Positions 27,314 to 36,647 of a DNA stretch of 64,000 nt are shown here, in pieces. Each line of letters starts with the position of its first letter. Within the stretch, counting starts at the first letter, position 1. The stretch covers positions 4,018,336 to 4,082,335 of the forward strand of contig NC_019695.1 of NCBI RefSeq assembly GCF_000317125.1. The letters run 5' to 3'. The DNA is from Chroococcidiopsis thermalis PCC 7203 (lineage in GTDB: Bacteria > Cyanobacteriota > Cyanobacteriia > Cyanobacteriales > Chroococcidiopsidaceae). The notes below the pieces were generated by a model. That model had not been told where the DNA came from and ran no database searches. It saw only the letters and a list, made by a program, of their open reading frames with translations. A program made the position numbers and the translations under genes.

Positions 27314-27819
27314 ATAAATTCTCCTTGAATAGATAGCAATTAGTTCTCAAGTGAGTAGCATAAGTAATAATCGATATCGTTCGTGGAAAGACCGAGCGAA
27401 CTCATGACTAAATACGGATTGTTAAGTCATGCTTGAGCGATTTCATCATACGAAATTGCTCTAAGCAGCTTAAGTTCATTGTTGCTCGATTGACGAAATG
27501 ATGAATGATAACTCTTTAAAAGTATCAGTTAGTAGAGCTGAGATTTTGGCTAGAAATTTATTATGTTTTTCTCAGTAAAATCTAATTTTTCCAGAATTAT
27601 GCTGGGGCGAGCGATAGATGCAGGCGTTGGAGCAAGGTGGGTGTGCGCTGATGCACTGTATGGCACTGACCCTCGGCTATGGCAATTTAGTAAATTGTGA
27701 CCAAACAATTTGGGTAGACAAGAGCCAACACTCTTGTGGATGCAATTATGAGGAGAATAGAAGAGTCAGCGATCGCAATAAAACAACATTTCTAAAACAT
27801 TTAACGCCTACGATCGATA
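27314..27819. other. Intergenic stretch with cluster promoter region
   Basis: About 500 bp, AT-rich, with no supported gene. The promoter of the six-gene minus-strand cluster should lie within its first 150 bases. A 117-residue plus-strand frame overlaps the next gene antisense and is not accepted. Confidence 0.45.
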
Positions 27820-28725
27820 TTAATTTAGCTCTAGAGAAACATCATTATGGCAACTGTATACTTGGTGAGCCTGATAAAACCATTCAAAGAATCTACTTAA
27901 ACTTTGCTGTTTTCGTTGCACTTCAGCTTTGTTATCAGCGCAACAATCAACTTCCTCTAAAAATACTTTAGTTGCGTGTAAGCATAAATGGCTGGCATCA
28001 CGTAACTGTTGAAAATCAATTTTCTTTAGCTCTGATTGCCGACTACGAATAGCATTGAAGTAATTGATCCGAACGTCTAGCCAGCTACCTGGTGTAATCT
28101 TGTGTACCATTTGCCGCGCTGGATTGCTGAGAAAATCTAATCCCATTGATGCTGCACGTTGATTAGTCATATCAAATGTTTCTAAGTGCCACAAATCTGC
28201 TGTTAAGTTGGGAAGCTGGCAGTTAGTTGCTAGTAGTTCGGATTTAGACATAAAAGTTTTCAACCATTCACACAGCAGTGCTAACTCTAAATTAGGAGAA
28301 ACCGATTGTAATTGTGTTTCTATTCTTTCGACTAAAATATTAGCTTGGTAAATAGACTCAGAAACATATTTTTCAAAAATCTCACGTTCCGAGTTTTCTA
28401 ATAAATATACGAGCGCGATCGCGGCTGAATACAAATGTTCAATTAAAACTTGACTGCCGACACGTTCGCGGTGTATCTCTAATAGAATATAAGAGTAATA
28501 GCTTTGAATCATTTTAGAAAATAAACTGACTATAGCTATAGTGTAAGGCTCGGTAGATATGTTAAAAACTGAGGTACTTAAAAGCTGAATATCTTGTAGA
28601 TAACTATATAAAGTTTGAGCGGTTTGAAAAAAAGCGCGACTGAAATTCAGTTCGGTTTTATCAAGTGTATGGATCGGTGGTAGAGTAATTTTTTCTTCTG
28701 AATTACTAGAAAAGTTTTGTTGCAT
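27820..28725 (-). CDS. Hypothetical all-helical protein, 301 aa
   Basis: The 301-residue product begins MQQNFSSNSEEKITLPPIHT and is predicted almost wholly helical, with no signal peptide or membrane segment. Landmarks are HLYSAAIALVYLLENSE, FLSNPARQMVHKITPGSW and LDVRINYFNAIRSRQSELKK. The pattern of buried Leu/Tyr and the RSRQSE segment recall helical bundle proteins of the DUF5677 kind, but I do not make that assignment. The reading frame is clean and has GGAGG upstream of the ATG (TTTGGAGGATAA), so it is a real gene. Function unknown. Confidence 0.65.
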   Translation of the reverse strand: MQQNFSSNSEEKITLPPIHTLDKTELNFSRAFFQTAQTLYSYLQDIQLLSTSVFNISTEPYTIAIVSLFSKMIQSYYSYILLEIHRERVGSQVLIEHLYSAAIALVYLLENSEREIFEKYVSESIYQANILVERIETQLQSVSPNLELALLCEWLKTFMSKSELLATNCQLPNLTADLWHLETFDMTNQRAASMGLDFLSNPARQMVHKITPGSWLDVRINYFNAIRSRQSELKKIDFQQLRDASHLCLHATKVFLEEVDCCADNKAEVQRKQQSLSRFFEWFYQAHQVYSCHNDVSLELN

Positions 28726-29163
28726 TTATCCTCCAAAAAAATCATGAGTTTAAAAGAAACCTTAGTTTCGATGTCACTTGAAGTTGCGATTTCCGATTAT
28801 TAACTGAGACTGTTGCATCATGCTGCCTTATCTCCTTTTCAAGCTAACTGAGGTTAGCAGAGAGAGTTAAGTATGATTTCTGGTGCTATCACATCTATAC
28901 TCCGGTCAAATTAAAATCTTGTCAATTCAGTGTTAGTGCCATCATTTGTCAATCTAGTAAAGTTCAGAAAAGTTCTGGAGTTGAGATTCTTTTCTATTAA
29001 GAAAGGTTTTTTTTAATAACAAACGTGGTTTGCAATACTGAATTTGCAGTAGCTTTTGTTGTGAATTTAGCCTGTAGTCAGCAAATTAAGTTGCTTGCCT
29101 TGTTTGAGAATAAATGAATGCTATTCCTAGTAACTCGCATTAGTGGTTTATTGGTGTAAAGTG
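28726..29163. other. Divergent promoter region between the hypothetical gene and the Crp-type regulator
   Basis: About 440 bp, AT-rich, with no coding frame. It serves two divergent genes. I see no clear operator; a Crp-type TGTGA-N6-TCACA palindrome was not found. Confidence 0.4.
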
Positions 29164-29742
29164 ATGAGCTACGTCCAGCCTATTTATCGCAACCGAGATG
29201 ATATAACGATATCTCCAGCGACCCCAACTAAATTACAGTTTCAACGCCGCGATCGCTTACCAGAAAATCAAGAAGTTTTATGGCAAATTGAATCCGGGGT
29301 TGCCCGCAGCATTACTTGGAGTCAGGAAGGTGAGTTGGTTTGCTTGGGCTACTGGGGAGCGGGAGATGTTGTTGGACATGCACTATCACGAGTGCAGCCC
29401 TATGAAATCCACTGTCTGACAAATGTAGAAGTCAGTCGCTGGAACCGCAATCAGTGGGCGCAATTAACAGATGCGATCGTTCACCACCAGCAGCAAACAG
29501 AAGAACTACTGAGCATCATTCATATCAATCCTATATCTCAAAAATTGTGGCAGCTACTCGTGTGGTTGAGTCAAAAATTTGGTCGTAATGTCGATAACGG
29601 GCAGACGCTTGAGCTACCACTCACCCATCAGCAGTTGGCTCAGACGCTAGGTACGAGCCGAGTGACGGTGACTAGAGTTCTCCAGCAGTTAGAAGCAGAG
29701 GGAAAAATACGACGGCAGCGGCGGCGACTCGTTGTAACATGA
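29164..29742 (+). CDS. Crp/Fnr-family transcriptional regulator
   Basis: The 192-residue protein has a degenerate cyclic-nucleotide fold (LWQIESGVARSITW, LGYWGAGDVVGHAL) and a C-terminal winged helix with LTHQQLAQTLGTSRVTVTRV, then LQQLEAEGKIRR. The cAMP-binding RS/TxxR signature is absent and there is no N-terminal Cys cluster, so neither cAMP nor an Fe-S cluster is likely as effector. The form is shorter than NtcA (about 220). The ATG at 29164 is chosen; GTG 29161 is adjacent. Targets are unknown; the neighbouring NTF2-like gene, 54 bp downstream, may be co-transcribed. Confidence 0.85.
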   Translation: MSYVQPIYRNRDDITISPATPTKLQFQRRDRLPENQEVLWQIESGVARSITWSQEGELVCLGYWGAGDVVGHALSRVQPYEIHCLTNVEVSRWNRNQWAQLTDAIVHHQQQTEELLSIIHINPISQKLWQLLVWLSQKFGRNVDNGQTLELPLTHQQLAQTLGTSRVTVTRVLQQLEAEGKIRRQRRRLVVT

Positions 29743-29796
29743 AACACCAAAGAGAGTAAACACGGATAAAACCACCTTCGTTTATGTGACAAAATT

Positions 29797-30174
29797 ATGA
29801 GTCATCAAATTGAGCATCAAATCGTCGAGGTAGAAGAAAAGCTCAGGCTAGCAATGCTTCACTCCGATGTGAAAGCATTAGATGAACTGTTGTCGCCTAA
29901 ATTACTTTTTACAAATCACCTGGGGCATTTGGTAGGAAAAGAGGAAGATCTAGCAGGTCATAAGTCTGGCGCTCTCAAACTCAACTCGCTGTCAGCTTCC
30001 GAGCAGCATATTTTGTTAGCAGGTGATGTGGCGATCGTTTCAGTAAAGATGCAATTATCGGGTAGTTATAATGGTACGCCCACAAATGGCGTTTTTCGGT
30101 TTACTAGAGTTTGGTCGCAGTCTCAGGATGGGACTTGGCAGATTATAGCTGGACATTCAGGCATAGTGTCTTAA
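29797..30174 (+). CDS. NTF2-like / SnoaL-fold (DUF4440-type) protein
   Basis: This 125-residue cone-shaped fold starts EHQIVEVEEKLRLAMLHSD. It has the conserved core LDELLSPKLLFTNHLGHLVG, then KEEDLAGHKSG, and the closing strands FRFTRVWSQSQDGTWQIIAG. DUF4440 proteins are small ligand-binding or enzymatic domains, often stress-related; no substrate can be assigned. It starts 54 bp after the Crp-type regulator on the same strand. It is normal in length and intact. Confidence 0.8.
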   Translation: MSHQIEHQIVEVEEKLRLAMLHSDVKALDELLSPKLLFTNHLGHLVGKEEDLAGHKSGALKLNSLSASEQHILLAGDVAIVSVKMQLSGSYNGTPTNGVFRFTRVWSQSQDGTWQIIAGHSGIVS

Positions 30175-30184
30175 CGCTTTGCTA

Positions 30185-30205
30185 CTCCCTGCTCCCTACT
30201 CCCTT
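30185..30205. repeat. Three tandem heptamers CTCCCT(G/A/T)
   Basis: CTCCCTG, CTCCCTA and CTCCCTT in a row, directly after the NTF2-like gene. Same repeat class as the array at 24876-24973, with a different word. Confidence 0.75.
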
Positions 30206-30331
30206 GTTGGTCACTTTTCTTACAGTGAATTTTGTGCCACAATTAAGAGTGTTTCTCATTTAACCAAAGGGATATAGCTAGCTGGAGCGTTCAATGTCAA
30301 TGCGATCGCTGCAACCTCGACTGTTTGATGA

Positions 30332-30350
30332 TGAAATGATTCTCATTAAA
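30332..30350. promoter_or_regulatory. Fur-box-like palindrome upstream of regulator 1
   Basis: The core AATGA-TTC-TCATT lies in an AT-rich 19-mer ending 2 bases before the ATG of regulator 1. It resembles the AATGATAATCATT consensus for Fur. A second copy of this promoter with a related palindrome stands before regulator 2. Confidence 0.55.
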
Positions 30351-30352
30351 TC

Positions 30353-31354
30353 ATGACAATAATTCTTACAGATACAAGCTGGAATGAATTATGGCAAAAA
30401 ACTTCCGATCGATCGAAGGATTTTGAAACGAGCGATCGGGGAAAAATTCCAAATGTCTGTAATACCTACGATTGGCAAGTAGAGTTACGCAGTGGGTTAA
30501 CTCTTTCAATACATGAAGTAGAGTTAACTGAAGATATTGTATGGACTAGAGATAGATGGGATGATTCTCAATTCGGCTTGAGCTTTTTTCTCTCAGGAAA
30601 GGTGAGGATTGAGCGTTACAGCTTAACTGATGAAACTGATGAATCAGTAGGGAAGTACTATTCAGAGTGTAACTGCAATTTTAAAGAGACTGAGTGGTGG
30701 AAAGCGGGAGAGAAATTTTCCCGAATTTATTTGAAAATCGAACCGCAGCAATTTTTTCAAAGTTTTGGTGAACAAGAGCTAGAACAGATTCCAATTTACT
30801 TGCGCCAAGCCGTAATTGGCGATCGCGTACAACCTTACTACCAACAACGGGAAATTACACAGCAAATGTGGATGGTGTTATCTAACATCCTCAAATGTCC
30901 CTATCAAGGCTTAATGAAGCGAATGTATTTGGAAAGTCAGACGATGGAATTGATTGCATTTCATTTCCAGCAATGTCAGGAACAGGATATAGGCGATCGC
31001 CACTTCCCTACCAAGAACTTGAGCGATATTGACAGAATTTATCAAGCTAAAGAAATTTTACTAAAAAACTTAGAAAGTCCACCTTGCTTGATAGATTTAG
31101 CAAGGCAAGTAGGACTAAACGAGTTTAAATTGAAGCGGGGGTTTCGGAAAGTTTTTGGGACATCAGCATTTAAATATTTACACGACTATCGACTGGAACA
31201 AGCAAGGCAACTTTTAGCATTAGGAGACATGAATGTTGAAGAAGTAGCATTGAAAATAGGTTTTGATAGCCGCAGTTACTTTGCCTCATCTTTCCGCAAA
31301 AAATTTGGCTTGAATCCCAAACAATACTTTCAGCATTGCCAAAAATCCCTCTAG
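30353..31354 (+). CDS. AraC/PchR-type regulator 1 of the siderophore island
   Basis: The 333-residue protein has an N-terminal ligand-binding half and a C-terminal double-HTH AraC domain (about residues 225-333). Landmarks are PPCLIDLARQVGLNEFKLKR, GTSAFKYLHDYRLEQARQLL and SRSYFASSFRKKFGLNPKQY. The N-terminal half (GLSFFLSGKVRIERY, EWWKAGEKFSRIYLKIEPQQ) follows the pattern of PchR-type regulators, which activate siderophore-receptor genes when the ferric siderophore is bound. It is closely similar to regulator 2. Its stop codon lies inside the first of two direct repeats that probably form its own operator. A Fur-like palindrome overlaps the start region. Confidence 0.88.
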   Translation: MTIILTDTSWNELWQKTSDRSKDFETSDRGKIPNVCNTYDWQVELRSGLTLSIHEVELTEDIVWTRDRWDDSQFGLSFFLSGKVRIERYSLTDETDESVGKYYSECNCNFKETEWWKAGEKFSRIYLKIEPQQFFQSFGEQELEQIPIYLRQAVIGDRVQPYYQQREITQQMWMVLSNILKCPYQGLMKRMYLESQTMELIAFHFQQCQEQDIGDRHFPTKNLSDIDRIYQAKEILLKNLESPPCLIDLARQVGLNEFKLKRGFRKVFGTSAFKYLHDYRLEQARQLLALGDMNVEEVALKIGFDSRSYFASSFRKKFGLNPKQYFQHCQKSL

Positions 31355-31383
31355 CGTTCAAAAAAATCCCTCTAGCGTTCAAA
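31346..31383. promoter_or_regulatory. Direct-repeat operator candidate (PchR-box-like) of unit 1
   Basis: TCCCTCTAGCGTTCAAA occurs twice, starting at 31346 and 31367, a 21-bp period (two helical turns). The first copy overlaps the stop of regulator 1. It is upstream of receptor 1, and the same word is found in unit 2 and before fecCDE. Confidence 0.65.
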
Positions 31384-31450
31384 TTGGAAATACCGATCGC
31401 CTATTATACATACACTTCTAGTTTAGTTAGGAAATTTTCCTAATACTATC

Positions 31451-31565
31451 AGGAGTTACGCAGTCGATCCCCCCAACCCCCTTAAAAAGGGGGCTTTATT
31501 CCTCCCTTTTTAAGGGAGGAACTAGGAGGGATCGTCGAGGACTGAAACTCAAGTGCGTAACTCCT
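31451..31565. mobile_element. 115-bp MITE-like element in the leader of receptor 1
   Basis: Terminal inverted repeats AGGAGTTACGCA and TGCGTAACTCCT bound an interior with two C/G-rich hairpins (CCCCCTTAAAAAGGGGG and CCTCCCTTTTTAAGGGAGG). The paralogous leader of unit 2 (37745-37800) lacks it and is otherwise alignable, showing an empty site. No coding capacity. Confidence 0.8.
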
Positions 31566-32911
31566 AACTACCAAACGGTGTGAGGGAATGTAGGTGGAGC
31601 GATGAAGGTAGATAAATTGTGTCAAAGTTTGCTGCTAACAAGTGCGATAACCCTAACGGGATGCTTCGCTTACGCGCTTTTGCTCGGCACTCCAGCAAAA
31701 GGCGAGGAAATGGCAGCGCAGATTCGAGAAGTTGACAAAAATATTTTACAGCCAAACGAAATTAGACTTCCAACGACAAGCGCTCAAATGTTGGAATCGC
31801 CAACACCAACTAACCCACCTGCCGTCCTGCCTAACCAAGAAGGGAAGGGAAGCATTGTATCAATTACGGGAGTTGTGACAAATCCCACCGATAAAGGTGT
31901 AGAGATAATTCTACAAACTACTCAGGGTAAAGTGCTTCAGCCTGTAACTCTGGTTTTGGGCAATACGTATATTGCGAATATTCCCAACGCTGTACTAGCA
32001 CTTCCTCAAGGAGAATTTCGCGCCTATAACCCTGCAAGCGGCATTACTCGCGTAGCTGTGACTCAAGCTACCGCTAATAGTATTCGAGTCGCGGTGACGG
32101 GGGAAACAGCTTTGCCACAAGTGCAATTATATGACGCTCCAAATCAGGGGTTAATTTTTAGCTTCACGCCAGGTACATCTGCTGCTCAGACTCCGCTACC
32201 ACTGGGTGAAACCCAACCAGGAAAACCAACGGCGCAAACTGACGAGCAGGAAATTGTAGTAACGGGGGAGCAAGATGGCTATCTCGTCCCCGATACCAAC
32301 GTGGGAACGAGAACCGATACACCTTTGCGAGATATTCCGCAATCAATTCAAATTGTCCCGCAACAGGTGCTAGAGGAACAACAAGTTAACACCTTAAATG
32401 AAGCATTCAAAAATGTTCCTGGTGCGACTCAAACCGCTCCTAATTACATCCCTGGATTTGCTGGTTTTACGATTCGAGGATTTTCTGTTGGCGACTTTGG
32501 ACCAAACGTCACTAGAAACGGATTAAGTGTCAGACTTCCAGCAGGTACAAACGCAATTTTCTCTAACATCGAACGGGTTGAAGTTCTCAGAGGACCTGCT
32601 TCAGTTCTATTTGGTGAGGGCGATCCTGGCGGAACAATTAATATTGTCACCAAACAACCCCTGCGCGATCCTTATTATTCGGTTGAAGCCACTATTGGCA
32701 GCTATGACCGTTACGGAGGTGCGATCGATTTAACTGGTCCGTTGAATGATTCCAAAACAGCATTGTATCGACTAAATGCCTTTTATGAATCTGCCGACAG
32801 TTTTGTCGATTTTAGCGAGTTAGAAACCTCAGCAGTTGCAGGTGCTTTAAAGTTTGAACTTGGCAAAAATACCGATCTAAAACTGGATTTAGAGTATAGC
32901 AAAATAAATCA

Positions 32912-33921
32912 ACGTGAGTTCGACGAATTAAAAAATAGCAGGAGGTAAGGCAGGTAAGCCTTTGGGTTGCAAATCTAGAGAAGGTAACTTGGGCTGATAA
33001 GTATAAGCTACCAAGCCTGACAAGAGATTGACCAGGAAATTAAACACGCTGCGATGGCGGGAATGCTGAATCTGGCAGATGTTTTTGAGTTGATCGTTGA
33101 CAGATTCAATCAGTGCTCGTTTACGCAAGAAAATCTTGTCCATTAACTTCACCAGCCGTTGTTTCATCTTCTTCTTTGACTTGGTGACTAGTTGCAGACC
33201 TCGCTGGTAAAGTTGCTCAAACAACTTTTGGGAAATGTATCCACGGTCGCCAAAGAGCTGACCAATCAAGTCTTGAGTCAAGTCTGGCACGGGTTGTCTG
33301 TCGTCAGTATTAGCTGGGGTGAGCTGAAACGCTAATAACTCCCCTTGCTCATTGATAATCAGGTGAAGCTTAAAACCAAAATGCCATCCTACGGAATTTT
33401 TGCCCCAAGCAACTAAGTCTTTGAAGACTTTGTGTGCATGAGCACGTCTGGGATGACACACCTCGATAGGTGTAGAGTCAATGAACTGGATGCCGGTAAT
33501 TTCGCCTTTACGGGTGTGCAGGAAACAGCATAGCAGCATCAAGCACCAAGGCATTAACTCTACAAAGCGGTTATAGCTGACTAGATGAGGAAACGCCTTG
33601 CGCCAATGGGGTTGCACCGTCAGCGTATAGAAATCCTTAAATGTTCTTGCTCCAGACCCATGAAAGGCAATCACGATGGTCATGATTTCACTTAGCTGCA
33701 TCTGCGAGCGGCTCCGTTTCTCTCCTAGCATGGAGGGCAGTTGTGACTGCTGTTGCCATAACTGTTCAAATTGCTGACAAAAATCATCCACATCACAGAA
33801 AATCTGGGTCAGGTCGAGACGCGATACGATAGAGTCCATAGCTGAGACTAAAATGATTACTTACCTTTAAACATAGTCTCAGCTTTCCTTTTGCGCTTCT
33901 ACAAACTCGTCGAACTCACGT
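32912..33921 (-). mobile_element. IS982-family insertion sequence in receptor 1
   Basis: 1010 bp bounded by the 15-bp perfect terminal inverted repeats ACGTGAGTTCGACGA and its complement. It is flanked by the 7-bp direct repeat TAAATCA (32905-32911 and 33922-33928). It carries one intact transposase gene. Size and target duplication fit the family. Clean ends suggest a recent insertion. Confidence 0.95.
32928..33839 (-). CDS. IS982-family transposase
   Basis: The 303-residue DDE transposase starts 82 bp inside the right end. Family motifs are QLSEIMTIVIAFHGSGARTF, YNRFVELMPWCLMLLCCFLH, the first Asp in GIQFIDSTPIEVC, the second in LIGQLFGDRGYISQKLFEQL, and Glu in RKRALIESVNDQLKNICQIQ with the following HSRHRS. 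All three acidic positions are present, so the enzyme is probably active. It moves the element by cut-and-paste. The reading direction opposes the receptor gene, so the element does not place an obvious promoter towards the receptor 3' part. Confidence 0.95.
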   Translation of the reverse strand: MDSIVSRLDLTQIFCDVDDFCQQFEQLWQQQSQLPSMLGEKRSRSQMQLSEIMTIVIAFHGSGARTFKDFYTLTVQPHWRKAFPHLVSYNRFVELMPWCLMLLCCFLHTRKGEITGIQFIDSTPIEVCHPRRAHAHKVFKDLVAWGKNSVGWHFGFKLHLIINEQGELLAFQLTPANTDDRQPVPDLTQDLIGQLFGDRGYISQKLFEQLYQRGLQLVTKSKKKMKQRLVKLMDKIFLRKRALIESVNDQLKNICQIQHSRHRSVFNFLVNLLSGLVAYTYQPKLPSLDLQPKGLPALPPAIF

Positions 33922-35282
33922 TAAATCAGAGTTATCCCTCTGGTCTTCCCGCTATAGGAACTGTATTACCTAACCCAAACGGAGAAATTAAGCGCGATCG
34001 CAATTTTGCCAGCGAAGATAGTGAATATAGTCCAGAGGTTTTCCGAGTTGGGTACGACCTAGAGCATCGCTTGAGTGAAAACTGGTCGTTGCGAAATGCT
34101 TTTTACTATTCCTATCTTTATCAAAAAATTAGAGGTGTCCGTCCTGCTAGCCTCGAACCCGATTTCAGAACTTTACAGCGTGAAGGTGACGATCGCGATT
34201 CCAAGGAATATATCTTCGATCTCTTCACAAACGTTGTTGGTAAATTTTCCACAGGCGCGATCGATCATCAGCTGCTATTTGGTGTCGATTTGAGAAAATA
34301 TAATTCTAGCAGCTTTGCCTTGAGGACTTTCCAAGGAACGCCCATTGACATTTTTAACCCAGTTTACAGTTCCCAAAGACTTGATATAGTTGACCGTCCT
34401 TATGACGATGAAACATCAATCAATTTAATAGGTATTTATCTTCAAGATCAAATAACCTTGGCAGATAATTTTAAATTACTGCTAGGTGGTCGATTTGATG
34501 CCTTTGACCAAACTGACGAAGATCTGATCGAAGATACCGAAACATCTCAATCTGGAGATGCGTTTAGTCCCCGTTTGGGCATTGTCTATCAGCCTCTACC
34601 GCCAATTTCGCTCTATGCTAGCTATACTCGGTCGTTTTCCCCCACTATTGGTAGATCTGTTGATGGCGAGCCATTCCAGCCAAGTCGCGGGACGCAATAT
34701 GAAATTGGAGTCAAAGCAGATATTAACGATCGCCTTTCTGCCACACTTGCATTGTACGACTTAACTCGCACTAACGTTACTACTGCTGACCCAGATAATC
34801 CTGACTTTGAAATTCAAACAGGAGAACAAAATAGTCAAGGTGTCGAGCTATTTGTTTCGGGTGAAATTTTACCAGGATGGAACATTATTGGCGGTTATGC
34901 CTATACCGATGCACAGATTACACAAGATGAAACGTTTGCAATTGGTAATCGAATTAATAATGTGGCAGAAAGTAGCTTCAATTTATGGACGAGCTATGAA
35001 ATTCAATCTGGGAATTTGCAAGGATTGGGCTTTGGGATCGGATTTTTCTATGTCGGCGATCGCCAAGGAGATTTAGACAATTCATTTACGTTACCTAGCT
35101 ATTTTCGCACTGATGCAGCGATCTTTTACAATCGCGGACAGTTTAGGGCAGCACTGAACTTTAGGAATTTATTTGATGTAGACTATTTTGAATCTGCTTA
35201 TGGCGATCTGAGTGTTTATCCTGGGGAACCTTTCACCGTTCTAGGAACAGTTTCCTGGCAATTCTGAGTAGTTATTACATTC

Positions 35283-36278
35283 ATGAAAATCTCTTTACGC
35301 CGCTTTGCCTATCTAGTATGTTTGGGAATTGTAATGGTAACGCTGGTTTCGACTTGTAACGCGATCGGCGATCGCAGCCTTACACGCTCAAAACCACTGG
35401 TAGAGAATTGTCGGTTCGTGAAGCATGTGATGGGTGAAACTTGCATTCCTCGCAATCCTCAACGTGTCGTAACTCTGAGGACAGATACTTTCGCTAATAG
35501 TTTGGCATTAGGGATTAAACCTATTGCATCAGTGTATATTGAATTAGCCAATCCTATTCCTAATTATCTTCAAGATAAAGTAGATGGGATAGAACTTGTC
35601 GGAGGACATGACGCTCCTAATTTAGAAAAGATTTTGCGACTTAAACCCAATCTAATTCTGATTGGTTCTTATTACGCAAAAGCTATTTATAAACAATTAT
35701 CCCAGATTGCGCCTACAGTTGTATTGAATATTCCTTATCCTCCTCCTTCTTGGCAGCGGCAATTAGAGGAACTGTCTCAAGTATTAGGTAAAGAAGATGT
35801 GTATCAGCAATTAATGAATGATTATTGGCAGCGAATTGAAAAACTCAAAAAAATATTAGGCATTGGCGCAGCCTCTCCAAAGGAGAATCGCCGCCACACC
35901 CTCAAGATATCTGTTGCCAGTACCAGTTCGCAATATGGAATTTGGGCATATGGAGAAAAGCATTTTTCTGGAACGGTGCTAAAAGATCTTGGATTGCAAC
36001 GTCCGCGATCGCAAACGGGAAATTTCTTCTATGTAGAAAACCTGTCAGAAGAGACAATATCTGAGATTGATGGAGATGTTCTCTTCTTTTTAACTTGGGA
36101 TGATAAAGATGATAAGAAGACGCTAGAAAAGCTCCAACAAAGACCCTTATGGCGACAGCTCAACGTCGTGCAGCGCGATCGCGTTTATTTTGTAGGTCAA
36201 CATTGGCATAGTTCAGATATTTTTGCAGTTCATGCCATGCTGGATGACTTGTTTAAGTATTTAGGTGAAACACCTTGA
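35283..36278 (+). CDS. FecB-type ferric-siderophore-binding lipoprotein 1
   Basis: The 331-residue protein has an N-terminal signal and a lipobox-like end at VTLVSTC. It then has the paired-Cys segment NCRFVKHVMGETCIPRNPQR seen in cyanobacterial FecB proteins, the substrate-binding lobe entry VVTLRTDTFANSLALGIKPI, the helix backbone KILRLKPNLILIGSY, and the C-terminal DVLFFLTW...FAVHAMLDDLFKYL. It carries ferric siderophore to the FecCD permease. It begins 15 bp after receptor 1. An 18-nt element (35869-35886) is inserted in frame within a HIP1 site at about residue 196, adding the six residues AASPKE that the closest paralogue lacks. Confidence 0.9.
   Translation: MKISLRRFAYLVCLGIVMVTLVSTCNAIGDRSLTRSKPLVENCRFVKHVMGETCIPRNPQRVVTLRTDTFANSLALGIKPIASVYIELANPIPNYLQDKVDGIELVGGHDAPNLEKILRLKPNLILIGSYYAKAIYKQLSQIAPTVVLNIPYPPPSWQRQLEELSQVLGKEDVYQQLMNDYWQRIEKLKKILGIGAASPKENRRHTLKISVASTSSQYGIWAYGEKHFSGTVLKDLGLQRPRSQTGNFFYVENLSEETISEIDGDVLFFLTWDDKDDKKTLEKLQQRPLWRQLNVVQRDRVYFVGQHWHSSDIFAVHAMLDDLFKYLGETP
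35869..35886. repeat. 18-nt element in a HIP1 site of binding protein 1
   Basis: It separates GGCG (35865-35868) from ATCGCC (35887-35892). Removal restores GGCGATCGCC and keeps the frame. It contains the palindrome TCTCC-AAA-GGAGA. Insertion is at the same octamer position as the photolyase copies. Confidence 0.7.
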
Positions 36279-36404
36279 ATGATTGTTTCTTGAGAACGAT
36301 ATACAAATAGCGATCGCCATCGTTCAACTCATCTGCGAGAACTCTGCGATCGCGACATCCCTCATCGTTATAGCGGTTTTCAATTGGATGCAATACACAT
36401 CTGG

Positions 36405-36430
36405 TAGGGGCGCACGGCTGTGCGCCCCTA
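36405..36430. terminator. Perfect 11-bp-stem hairpin TAGGGGCGCAC...GTGCGCCCCTA
   Basis: A GC-rich stem with a four-base loop (GGCT) lies 127 bp after binding protein 1. It is of the type dispersed in many cyanobacterial genomes. It may end transcription, though no U-run follows; it is equally a repeat element. The rest of 36279-36600 shows no gene. Confidence 0.45.
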
Positions 36431-36623
36431 CAAATATCATCCACACAATCGAGAATTGCTATTAAGCCTATGCAAAAGACTGCTAATCCCAAGTTATCGA
36501 TCCGCAGTCACTTTTCTTATAGTCAATTTCGTGCCACAATTAAGAGTAGTTCTCATTTAAATTAGAGAGATGTAGCTAGCTAGAGTGCCGAATGCCAGGG
36601 CGATCGCTGTAACTATAGGTTTT

Positions 36624-36647
36624 TAATGATGAAATTAATTATCATTA
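36624..36647. promoter_or_regulatory. Fur-box-like palindrome upstream of regulator 2
   Basis: The arms TAATGAT and ATCATTA flank a 10-base AT-rich centre, 4 bp before the ATG. The surrounding 150 bp are alignable with the promoter of regulator 1, including a conserved block (TTAAGAGT..TTCTCATTT) at 36538-36558, so both were copied with their control region. Confidence 0.55.

Larger units (their letters stand above)
31602..35267 (+). pseudogene. TonB-dependent siderophore receptor 1 (AMIN-plug-barrel), disrupted by an IS982 element
   Basis: The coding parts are 31602-32911 and 33929-35267. Joined with one copy of the 7-bp target repeat removed, they give an unbroken 882-residue protein. Order: signal peptide (MKVDKLCQSLLLTSAITLTG), AMIN domain (about residues 82-190, ITGVVTNPTDKGVEIILQ to GLIFSF), TonB box region EIVVTGEQ (about 217), plug (DIPQSIQIVPQQVLEEQQ, RGPASVLFGEGDPGG), and a 22-strand-type barrel ending VSWQF. 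It would import a ferric siderophore through the outer membrane with TonB energy. The gene lies between regulator 1 and binding protein 1. As it stands it yields only a truncated 448-residue AMIN-plug product. Confidence 0.92.

Noticed and set aside
27618-27971. Possible 117-aa plus-strand gene
   Set aside because: It overlaps the end of the 301-aa minus-strand gene by about 150 bp, resembles no family, and has an irregular Cys/His-rich composition typical of a non-coding frame.
36405-36430. Riboswitch or small RNA after binding protein 1
   Set aside because: Only one perfect hairpin of a common dispersed type is present; no conserved aptamer-like structure or promoter is seen.
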